Shown: piece after piece, positions 1 to 5,889 of the stretch | Position numbering within the stretch: position 1 is the first letter of the stretch | How the letters are laid out: every line of letters starts with the position of its first letter | Assembly: GCA_964528095.1 (NCBI GenBank) | Contig: CAZGSG010000361.1 | Span: 1-5,927 of the forward strand | Source: CAZGSG01 sp964528095 | GTDB taxonomy: Bacteria; Bacteroidota; Bacteroidia; Chitinophagales; Chitinophagaceae | DNA: 5,927 nucleotides | Direction of reading: 5' to 3' | Notes under the pieces: generated by a model | What the model was told of the DNA's origin: nothing | What the model saw: only the letters and a program-made list of their open reading frames with translations | Database searches by the model: none | Program-made: the position numbers and the translations under genes

Positions 1-275
1 AAAAGTACATAGCCATGTATGGCTGGGGCTTTAATGAGACCTGGGTTGATCTACGCAGGTATCATTATACAGATAATGAGAACGGTCAGCAGGTGTACAG
101 GGACTTTGCTCCTCCTACCGGCACCGATCTGTGGCTCGACAATAACAATAACCTGGTTTACAGGGCAAGACCAAGATTTAATTCGGAATACCTGTACAAC
201 GTAACAGAGTTACAAAGGATCGGCGCGCTGGCATTGGATTATAATACCAAGAAACAATGGTTCTCTGAACCATAA
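1..275 (+). CDS. SusD/RagB-family outer-membrane nutrient-binding lipoprotein (C-terminal fragment)
   Basis: Only about the last 91 codons are visible. The frame is open to the left edge (first full codon at position 3, reading KYIAMYGWG) and ends at TAA 273-275, so the true start is outside the window and the ATG at 15 is internal. The segment has the usual end of SusD-like proteins: an ETWVDLRRYHYTD stretch, then an RPRFNSEYLYN motif close to the C-terminus, and a terminal IGALALDYNTKKQWF region. By family knowledge, SusD proteins are surface lipoproteins that cap a SusC TonB-dependent transporter and bind glycans or other nutrients. The substrate cannot be read from this fragment. A susC gene is expected just upstream, outside the window. 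A DUF4397 lipoprotein gene follows 38 bases downstream on the same strand, probably co-transcribed. Family assignment is fairly secure from these C-terminal motifs; the subfamily (SusD-like_2 type) is less certain. Confidence 0.85.
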   Translation, partial: KYIAMYGWGFNETWVDLRRYHYTDNENGQQVYRDFAPPTGTDLWLDNNNNLVYRARPRFNSEYLYNVTELQRIGALALDYNTKKQWFSEP

Positions 276-301
276 GCGTTAATCAACACTTTTAATTTAT
301 A

Positions 302-313
302 ATTGTATACAAT
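302..313. other. 12-bp perfect palindrome abutting a start codon
   Basis: ATTGTATACAAT is a perfect 12-base inverted repeat with no spacer, ending on the base before the ATG at 314. It could be a protein-binding site or simply part of the AT-rich leader. A 12-bp palindrome is expected once or twice by chance in a window this size, so a function is not established. Confidence 0.3.
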
Positions 314-1108
314 ATGCGACTAAATAAAATAATGGCCTTTGGTACAGTGCTAACCGCTTTGTCGGTGTTAGTAGCTGCCTGCTCCAAAGATGGACAGGAC
401 ACAGCGACAGCCCCTGTCAACATTGATCTCAGCAATAATGCCATTGTACAGTATTATAATGCAGCGGTAAATATTGATCGTAACTATTTATATGTGGATG
501 GAAAACCGGTCACCGGCGCTATCATGGTTTATACCAACGCGACCACTACGGTACTTTTCCCTCTTACTGGTACTGGCTTTGCTGTAACCCCAGGCCTGCG
601 AGGCATGCTGATCAGGGATACTTTAGGTACAAGTACACAACCTGCGCTTAGTTTTCCGCAGAGCTTTGACGCGAATAAGAAGTATACCATTTTCTCCTAT
701 GATACTTCAAATGCTATCAAACAAAAAACGGTCGAGACGGTGGTGACTGTACCATCTGATACTACATCAAGAGTAAGGCTGGCGCATTTCGCCTATCTTT
801 CTTCAGGCCTCACTCCGGCTATCGATGTATTCTCAAAAAGATTAAACGCAAACATCTTCTCCAATATTGGTTATACACAGGTGACGGATTTTATGCCTTA
901 TGCAGCGGCCAATAGCCGTAATACTGGTTTGTTAACAGATACGCTATTAGTTCGTCAGGCTGGTAACACAACTACTAACCTTGATACAATGGTATTCAAT
1001 CCACTTCAGAAAATCAGTTACACGCTTGTTTTCCGTGGCCGGTATGCTACGAATGGTGCTGGAGGTGGAACAATTCCAAGAACATTAACTTCCTTTGCTA
1101 ATTATTGA
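314..1108 (+). CDS. DUF4397 domain-containing lipoprotein, probably surface exposed
   Basis: This encodes a 264-aa protein. Residues 1-22 form a lipoprotein signal peptide with lipobox V-A-A-C, making Cys23 the lipidated residue. The residues after it (S-K-D-G-Q-D) are acidic and lysine-containing like the Bacteroidota lipoprotein export signal, so surface display is likely (inference). The mature part appears to hold two related beta-rich units. The first spans about residues 43-145 (IVQYYNAA, YLYVDGKPV, KKYTIFSYD). The second spans about 153-245 (RVRLAHFAYLSSGLTPAIDV, YTLVFRGRY). The VRLAHF...AIDVF pattern is the typical DUF4397 signature. DUF4397 has no assigned biochemical function. The gene lies 38 bases after a susD-type gene and before a strong terminator, so it is probably the last gene of a SusCD-like operon and may be an accessory surface binding protein. 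No Shine-Dalgarno is visible; the start is set by the signal peptide and by an AT-rich leader typical of the phylum. Confidence 0.8.
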   Translation: MRLNKIMAFGTVLTALSVLVAACSKDGQDTATAPVNIDLSNNAIVQYYNAAVNIDRNYLYVDGKPVTGAIMVYTNATTTVLFPLTGTGFAVTPGLRGMLIRDTLGTSTQPALSFPQSFDANKKYTIFSYDTSNAIKQKTVETVVTVPSDTTSRVRLAHFAYLSSGLTPAIDVFSKRLNANIFSNIGYTQVTDFMPYAAANSRNTGLLTDTLLVRQAGNTTTNLDTMVFNPLQKISYTLVFRGRYATNGAGGGTIPRTLTSFANY

Positions 1109-1132
1109 TCATTAAGTTAGTTAAAAGATAAC

Positions 1133-1178
1133 AGGCCACGGATGCAAGGAGTAAATCCCTGATGTCCGTGGCCTTTTT
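1133..1178 (+). terminator. Intrinsic (rho-independent) terminator after the DUF4397 gene
   Basis: A perfect 10-bp stem pairs AGGCCACGGA (1133-1142) with TCCGTGGCCT (1165-1174). The 22-nt apical region (1143-1164) can fold further: CA at 1145-1146 and GGA at 1148-1150 pair with TCC at 1156-1158 and TG at 1160-1161 around a GTAAA loop. A five-T run (1174-1178) follows at once. The hairpin starts 25 bases after the DUF4397 stop codon and 43 bases separate the T run from the next start, so it separates the SusD/DUF4397 transcript from the phosphoesterase gene. Confidence 0.9.
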
Positions 1179-1220
1179 ACTGGAAGCCATCTCAAAACTG
1201 TTTTTCAATCCTGTTAATTT

Positions 1221-3062
1221 ATGAGACGAGTTTTTTTATTGTTTTTTATCGGATATGCGCTACAATCTGTAGCTCAATCGCGGTTGGTCTTTGTTCATAT
1301 TTCCGATACGCATGTGGGTAGCCAGACTGGTGCCGATGACCTGCGAAGAACAGTAAAAGATATCAATGAAAATAAAGCGCTACAGTTTGTAGTGATCTCC
1401 GGTGATATCACGGAGTTTGGCGCGGATCATGAAATAGCGCTTGCAAAACAGATACTCGATAGTCTTAACAAACCCTGGCATATCATACCAGGCAACCATG
1501 ATGGTAACTGGTCAGAAAGCGGAGCGAATACATTCAAGAAAATATTTGGCAATGAGACATTTTCTTTTAGTGAAGGCGGGTATCAATTCCTGGGTACCAA
1601 CTGCGGGCCTAATATGCGGATGGGGCCAGGCCAGATTCCGAGGGAGAATATCGTATGGCTGGATTCAGTAATAAAGACCCTGCCTGATTCCACACCACTT
1701 ATTTTTATTAATCACTATCCCATGGATGACGGTCTGAACAATTGGTATGAGGCTATCGACCTGCTTAAAAAAAAGAATATAGAATTGATTCTTTGTGGAC
1801 ATGGTCATTCAAATCGTCAACTCAATTTCGAAGGCATACCGGCAATAATGGGCCGATCCAACCTGCGCGCGAAAGCTGAAGTGGGTGGTTATAATATTGT
1901 GACCATAAACAATGGGCTTGTTACTTATGAAGAAAGAACACCCGGCATAAAGACCAATCCGGTTTGGGCCAGTGTACAGATAGGGAATCTACATTTCAAC
2001 AACGATATAAAAAAATATAAAAGACCTTCTTACCAGGTGAATGATAGTTTTCCTGCAGTAAGAGAAAAATGGACCTACCAGGACAAAAGCGATATTGGTT
2101 CAGGAACAGTCGTTTTGAAAGACAAAGTTTTTACAACTAACACCAATGGAGAAATACTGGCGCTTGATAAAAAAAATGGCAAACTCTTATGGAAGTTTAA
2201 AACAAACGGAAAGATTTATGCCATTCCTGCAGTAAAAGATAAAATCGTAGTAGTAGGTAGCTCAGATAACTACATTTATGCCCTGCATACGGATACAGGT
2301 AAACTGTTATGGAAAATACAGGCTGAAAAAGCTGTATTGGGAAATCCAGCGATCCATAACGGCATTGTCTATGTCGGATCATCAGATGGCCATTTCAGGG
2401 CGATACAATTAAAAAATGGAAACCTGGTTTGGGACTATCGGGAAGTAAAAGGGTTTGTAGTAACTACGCCGTTGGTCTATGGCAATAATATCTATTTCGG
2501 ATGCTGGAACAATGATTTTTACAGTCTTGATCTATTGACAGGTAAACTGGTTTGGAAATGGAACAATGAAAGCGGTAACAGGATGTATTCTCCTGCAGCT
2601 GTGTTGCCTGTGGCAGCACATGGCCGTATTTTTATCGTGGCACCTGATCGTTATATGACCGCATTAAATGCAGGCGATGGAAAACTGGTTTGGAGAAAAC
2701 AACTACCCGATCTTCGGGTACGTGAATCGATGGGCCTTTCTAAAGATAGCAACCTGGTTTTTGTAAAAACAATGGAAGGTCAGGTGTTTGGTATTTCAAC
2801 CACGGCAAATGAAATGTCGGCCATATGGAAAAGCGAGGTGGAGCTTGGCTATGAAATTTGTCCTACTGCTATTGTGGAAGATCAGGATATTGTATTCGTG
2901 CCTACACAGTCAGGCACGGCCGTAGCTATTCAAAGACAAAATGGAAAATTGCTTTGGAAACACAAACTATCCAATGGATTAATAACAAACCTTTTGCCCC
3001 TGGCTAACCGGCAATTGCTTGTAACAACAATGGATGGAAAGGTTTCCCTGCTCGGATTTTGA
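1221..3062 (+). CDS. Secreted calcineurin-like metallophosphoesterase fused to a PQQ-like beta-propeller
   Basis: This 613-aa protein begins with a Sec signal peptide (hydrophobic residues 4-18, likely cut after S-V-A at 18), so it should act in the periplasm or outside the cell. Residues about 21-240 are a metallophosphoesterase domain with the full dinuclear-metal set: D29-x-H31, G61-D62, G91-N92-H93-D94, H165 in NHYP, and G193-H-G-H196. Residues about 280-613 are a beta-propeller of PQQ-like repeats. The closing motif (x-G-K-L-L/V-W-K) recurs near residues 320, 360, 400, 441, 487 and 575, with a degenerate copy near 536. The final strands (VTTMDGKVSLLGF) could close with the REKWTY strand at 281-286, giving about eight blades. 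Known relatives of the catalytic domain hydrolyse phosphomono- or diesters; the substrate here is unknown. The propeller resembles BamB-type scaffolds, and neither PQQ binding nor a CxxCH haem motif is evident. The gene follows a terminator and looks monocistronic. The start is fixed by the signal peptide; no Shine-Dalgarno is visible. Confidence 0.9.
   Translation: MRRVFLLFFIGYALQSVAQSRLVFVHISDTHVGSQTGADDLRRTVKDINENKALQFVVISGDITEFGADHEIALAKQILDSLNKPWHIIPGNHDGNWSESGANTFKKIFGNETFSFSEGGYQFLGTNCGPNMRMGPGQIPRENIVWLDSVIKTLPDSTPLIFINHYPMDDGLNNWYEAIDLLKKKNIELILCGHGHSNRQLNFEGIPAIMGRSNLRAKAEVGGYNIVTINNGLVTYEERTPGIKTNPVWASVQIGNLHFNNDIKKYKRPSYQVNDSFPAVREKWTYQDKSDIGSGTVVLKDKVFTTNTNGEILALDKKNGKLLWKFKTNGKIYAIPAVKDKIVVVGSSDNYIYALHTDTGKLLWKIQAEKAVLGNPAIHNGIVYVGSSDGHFRAIQLKNGNLVWDYREVKGFVVTTPLVYGNNIYFGCWNNDFYSLDLLTGKLVWKWNNESGNRMYSPAAVLPVAAHGRIFIVAPDRYMTALNAGDGKLVWRKQLPDLRVRESMGLSKDSNLVFVKTMEGQVFGISTTANEMSAIWKSEVELGYEICPTAIVEDQDIVFVPTQSGTAVAIQRQNGKLLWKHKLSNGLITNLLPLANRQLLVTTMDGKVSLLGF
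2061..3059 (+). repeat. Coding region of about eight PQQ-like propeller blades
   Basis: Tandem protein repeats of about 40 residues, each with a strand pair around V-Y/V-V-G-S-S-D-G or similar and a closing turn such as NGKLLWK, TGKLLWK or TGKLVWK. Blades 1-3 (residues about 298-406) are the most alike. Blade 6 (about 506-539) is the most degenerate, lacking the G-K-L motif and ending AIWKSE. The closing motifs also look alike at DNA level (for example near 2178, 2299, 2541, 2680 and 2943), as expected for internally duplicated blades. Confidence 0.75.
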
Positions 3063-3103
3063 ACAAGTATTTTCTCAGTATTCGAACGATGACTGATTTT
3101 TGT

Positions 3104-4510
3104 TTATCCAAAAAACAAATAACACAACCCGATCGATGTGATAATACCAACCAGGTCGGCAAGCAACATCGCTCCAATCGCATAGCGTGTATTTCGAACT
3201 CCTATTGCTCCGAAGTATACCGCGATCACATAAAAAGTGGTATCGGAAGATCCCTGCAGGATACTGGACAGACGCGCGGGAAATGAATCGGCACCGAATG
3301 CACCCATCGTATCTACCATCATGCCTCTCGCGCCACTGCCACTTAGTGGTTTGATAAGTGCTGTAGGCAGTCCATCTACAAATCTTGTATCAGTTCCTAA
3401 AAAGGAAAACAGGCTTTTAATACCATCAATAATGACCTCGAATGTGCCGCTATTTCGCAGAAGGCTAATAGCGACCAGCATACCCACCAGGTAAGGAATG
3501 ATCTTTACAGCCACTTCAAACCCTTGCTTTGCTCCTTCTATGAAAGACTCAAAAACATTGATCCGTTTATAATTCCCGCCGAGAATGATCACTAAAAAGA
3601 TCAGCAGGATAAGTCCATTGCTTAAGAGATTGGAAAACGATTGCACACCCTCCGTGCTTAATGATACCAGGTAAACCACAAGTAACGCAATGACAGCCGA
3701 GATACCCAGTATCCAGGTAAGGATAGCCCTTTGAAAAATATTGATCTTTTGTTTATAAGACACAACCAGCATCGCTGCGATGGTAGCGGCAAAAGTGGCG
3801 ATCATACAGGGAATAAATATTTCCGTTGGATTAGCCGAAGGAGGCTTAACCGATGCCCTTACTGCAATAATCGCTACCGGTATAAGTGTAAGTCCGGAAG
3901 CATGCAGACAAAGAAACATGATCTGTGAATTGGATGCTTTTTGTTTATCAGGATTTAATTCGTGCAGGCTTTCCATGGCTTTAATACCAAAGGGCGTTGC
4001 CGCATTATCCAGCCCCATCATATTGGCGGAAAAGTTCATCATCATATGGCCCATCGCCGGGTGATTTTTCGGTACATCCGGAAAGATCTTGGAGAAAAAC
4101 GGCCAGATCATCCGGGACAATACATTAATGCCCCCCGCTTTTTCGGCGATGCTCATGAAGCCCATAAAAAGGGCCATTATACCAATAAGCCCGATACAAA
4201 TGTCCACGGCGCTTTTGCAGGTATCGAAGATTCCGTTCGTTGGCAGGGGTTTGAATGCCCGGTAGCTGGTGCCTGCGATCTTATAGACTCTTTCCTTTCC
4301 CCATACGGCCTGTTTTTCGAAAACCAGCTGTTGATGCACGGTCGCGGGCAGGGCCGCAGAATCAACAAAACGCGCGCTCACTGTATCCGTATTCTTGCCG
4401 GTTACCAGTTGACTAAAGATCTTGTCCTGGCCGGGCTGAAAACAAAACCGGAACGCTGCTACCATTAGCGCAACAATAATGAATGCTGACCATATCCTGC
4501 TAAGAGCCAT
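3104..4510 (-). CDS. spmAB: SpmA-SpmB fusion membrane protein (nucleoside-recognition/gate domain family)
   Basis: This is a 468-aa polytopic membrane protein. Residues 1 to about 255 correspond to SpmA: MGFMSIAEKAG (116-126), FPDVPKNHPAMGHMMMNFSA (143-162), GLDNAATPFGIKAME (166-180) and TLIPVAIIAVR (208-218). Residues about 295-468 correspond to SpmB: NVFESFIEGAKQGF (318-331), IIPYLVGMLVAISLLRNSG (337-355), KPLSGSGARGM (387-397), SSILQGSSDTTFYVIAVYFG (415-434) and LLADLVGI (449-456). In Bacillus subtilis these are two separate proteins of roughly 180-200 aa, needed for spore core dehydration; the wider family carries nucleoside-recognition (Gate) domains. Two additions stand out: a hydrophilic loop of about 65-70 residues after the first membrane helix (about 25-95), and an extra hydrophobic segment at the junction (about 263-284). 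The gene converges on the phosphoesterase gene with 41 bases between stops, and diverges from ychF. Bacteroidota are not known to sporulate, so the function is unknown. Start at 4510 gives a positively charged N-terminus followed by the first helix. Confidence 0.9.
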   Translation of the reverse strand: MALSRIWSAFIIVALMVAAFRFCFQPGQDKIFSQLVTGKNTDTVSARFVDSAALPATVHQQLVFEKQAVWGKERVYKIAGTSYRAFKPLPTNGIFDTCKSAVDICIGLIGIMALFMGFMSIAEKAGGINVLSRMIWPFFSKIFPDVPKNHPAMGHMMMNFSANMMGLDNAATPFGIKAMESLHELNPDKQKASNSQIMFLCLHASGLTLIPVAIIAVRASVKPPSANPTEIFIPCMIATFAATIAAMLVVSYKQKINIFQRAILTWILGISAVIALLVVYLVSLSTEGVQSFSNLLSNGLILLIFLVIILGGNYKRINVFESFIEGAKQGFEVAVKIIPYLVGMLVAISLLRNSGTFEVIIDGIKSLFSFLGTDTRFVDGLPTALIKPLSGSGARGMMVDTMGAFGADSFPARLSSILQGSSDTTFYVIAVYFGAIGVRNTRYAIGAMLLADLVGIITSIGLCYLFFG

Positions 4511-4569
4511 TGAATTTGGGGGTTTGGGTTAGAGGTCTGAAGTTAAAGGTTCCTGCGCAAACGGGTTTA

Positions 4570-4604
4570 AAAAGTCAAAAGTCAAAATTAAAAATTCAAA
4601 AAAC
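4570..4604. repeat. Short tandem array of five 7-bp units (AAAAnTC-like)
   Basis: Five consecutive heptamers in exact 7-base register. Units 1 and 2 (4570-4576, 4577-4583) are both AAAAGTC, unit 3 (4584-4590) is AAAATTA, unit 4 (4591-4597) is AAAATTC, and unit 5 (4598-4604) is AAAAAAC. Only the first two are identical, and the A-rich composition makes some of the similarity cheap. The array lies 60 bases upstream of the spmAB start, in the spacer shared with ychF. Confidence 0.5.
4583..4590 (-). promoter_or_regulatory. Candidate Bacteroidota -7 promoter element for spmAB
   Basis: On the minus strand these bases read TAATTTTG, an exact fit to the Bacteroidota housekeeping -7 consensus TAnnTTTG. 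It would start a transcript near 4577 with a leader of about 65 nt before the ATG at 4510. No convincing TTG-type -33 element is seen about 19 bases upstream, and the site falls inside an A-rich heptad array where chance matches are likelier. Weak call. Confidence 0.35.
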
Positions 4605-4705
4605 AGTGTCTGTTAGGGATGGCGGCCTTCAGCTTTAAATTTTGTATTCACCAATGGATGATGTAATCGCTTTGTTCTGCTCCCAGTTATACCCCCATAA
4701 ATCCC

Positions 4706-4713
4706 TATCTTTG
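4706..4713 (+). promoter_or_regulatory. ychF: Candidate Bacteroidota -7 promoter element for ychF
   Basis: TATCTTTG matches the Bacteroidota -7 consensus TAnnTTTG exactly and is followed by GC-rich bases (CGCCCC). Transcription would begin near 4718-4720, giving an untranslated leader of about 70 nt before the ATG at 4792. The -33 element is weak: the nearest good TTTG (4671-4674) is 31 bases upstream, more than the usual spacing of about 19. Position and perfect core match make this the best promoter candidate in the window. Confidence 0.5.
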
Positions 4714-4791
4714 CGCCCCGAAAACATATGGTGCGGCAGGTCGATCTACCAATCAGACCAACCAGCGCTCAAAAACTGAAAATCTTAGATA

Positions 4792-5889
4792 ATGGCTTTA
4801 AAAGCAGGCATAGTAGGACTTCCCAATGTAGGAAAATCAACCTTATTCAATGCGGTGAGCATTAGCGCCAAAGCACAGGCGAGCAATTACCGTTTTTGTA
4901 CCATCGAGCCGAATGTTGGACTGGTGGATGTACCTGACGAGCGCCTGAACAAACTGGCTGAACTGGTCATCCCCGATCGTATTGTACCCACTCAAATAGA
5001 AATAGTTGACATCGCAGGGCTCGTAAAGGGCGCCAGCAAAGGCGAAGGACTTGGGAATAAATTTTTGGGGAATATCCGCGAAGTAGATGCCGTCATTCAT
5101 GTGATCCGTTGTTTCGAAGATGAGAATGTGTTAAGGGATGAAGGCGCTATTAATCCCGTGAGTGATAAAGAGATCATTGATACCGAACTGCAATTAAAAG
5201 ACCTGGATGGCATAGACCGTGAGATCCAGAAATCTGAAAAACAGGCGCGTATAGACCCTAAAATAAAAGCGGAACTGGAAGTACTGATCCGTTGCAAAGA
5301 ACACCTGGAGAAAGGAAAAAGTATCCGTGAACTGGACCTGAGTAAAGAAGATAAACTGGCTGTTGCTGACCTATTCCTGTTAACAGACAAACCAGTCTTA
5401 TACGTTGCCAATGTAGACGAAGCTTCTATGCATACAGGCAATAAATACTCCGAAGCATTGAAGGAAGCGGTTAAAGGCGAGAATGCGCAGGTGATCATCA
5501 TGAATAATTCCATAGAAGCGCAGATCGCTGAATTGGAAAATGCAGACGACAAGCAACTGTTCATGGAAGAATATAAAATGACCGAACCGGCATTGAACAG
5601 GCTTATACGTTCTGCCTATAAACTACTCAATCTTTATACTTACTTCACTGCCGGCGTACAGGAAGTTCGTGCATGGACGATCCATGAAGGATGGAAAGCC
5701 CCGCAGGCAGCCGGCGTTATCCATACCGATTTCGAAAAAGGATTTATCAAAGCCGAAGTGAGCGGTTACAGCGACTTTGTACAATACAAATCCGAAGCAG
5801 CCTGCCGGCAAGTGGGTAAACTGAGAATTGCGGGAAAAGAATATATCGGGACGGATGGAGATGAGAAGCATTCACGTCTCAACGTATGA
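4792..5889 (+). CDS. ychF: YchF/OLA1-family redox-regulated ATPase (Obg-related P-loop NTPase)
   Basis: This 365-aa protein is the usual length for bacterial YchF (about 363). The N-terminal P-loop domain shows G1 GLPNVGKST (9-17), the switch I region FCTIEPN (35-41), G3 DIAGLVKGASKGEGLGN (73-89) and a G4-position NVDE (207-210) in place of the GTP-specific NKxD, consistent with the ATP preference known for this family. A helical, probably coiled-coil insertion lies at about 130-200. The C-terminal TGS domain starts near TYFTAGVQEVRAWTI (283-297) and contains HTDFEKGFIKAEV (311-323). By family knowledge, YchF binds ribosomes and modulates translation and oxidative-stress responses in the cytoplasm. 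The start is decided by an in-frame TAG at 4786-4788, six bases before the ATG. Oddities: Arg34 stands where E. coli and human relatives have Pro (NFPFCTI), and the last residues (DGDEKHSRLNV) depart from the common DGDVMHFRFNV ending. The reading frame is intact. Confidence 0.97.
   Translation: MALKAGIVGLPNVGKSTLFNAVSISAKAQASNYRFCTIEPNVGLVDVPDERLNKLAELVIPDRIVPTQIEIVDIAGLVKGASKGEGLGNKFLGNIREVDAVIHVIRCFEDENVLRDEGAINPVSDKEIIDTELQLKDLDGIDREIQKSEKQARIDPKIKAELEVLIRCKEHLEKGKSIRELDLSKEDKLAVADLFLLTDKPVLYVANVDEASMHTGNKYSEALKEAVKGENAQVIIMNNSIEAQIAELENADDKQLFMEEYKMTEPALNRLIRSAYKLLNLYTYFTAGVQEVRAWTIHEGWKAPQAAGVIHTDFEKGFIKAEVSGYSDFVQYKSEAACRQVGKLRIAGKEYIGTDGDEKHSRLNV

Larger units (their letters stand above)
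4511..4791. other. Divergent intergenic spacer between spmAB and ychF
   Basis: This 281-base stretch separates two divergently transcribed genes. It holds the heptad array and the two candidate -7 elements described separately, plus a G-rich patch (GGGGGTTTGGG at about 4518-4528) next to the spmAB start. I see no credible small gene, tRNA, structured RNA or terminator in the remainder. Confidence 0.6.

Noticed and set aside
1179..1220. Search for a promoter of the phosphoesterase gene between the terminator and the ATG
   Set aside because: The closest match, TAATTT just before the ATG, lacks the TTTG ending and is too near the start codon to be a -7 element.
3099..3119. Hairpin TTTGTTT / AAACAAA at the convergent gene ends, as a possible bidirectional terminator
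   Set aside because: The stem has a single G-C pair and overlaps the spmAB stop codon; it is too weak to call as a terminator.
3059..3286. Open frame of 75 codons overlapping the end of the phosphoesterase gene
   Set aside because: It mostly lies antisense to the spmAB 3' end, has no recognisable domain, and its composition looks like a shadow frame.
3962..4468. Open frame of 168 codons on the plus strand, antisense to spmAB
   Set aside because: It lies wholly inside a strongly conserved membrane-protein gene on the other strand, and its translation is rich in H, R and other residues typical of an antisense shadow, with no domain or leader.
4515..4553. G-rich patch near the spmAB start as a possible G-quadruplex
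   Set aside because: Only two runs of three or more G are present (about 4518-4522 and 4526-4528), fewer than the four needed for a standard quadruplex.
5097..5564. Open frame of 155 codons on the minus strand, antisense to ychF
   Set aside because: The serine-rich translation is the expected antisense of lysine/glutamate-rich helical YchF sequence; ychF itself is certain.
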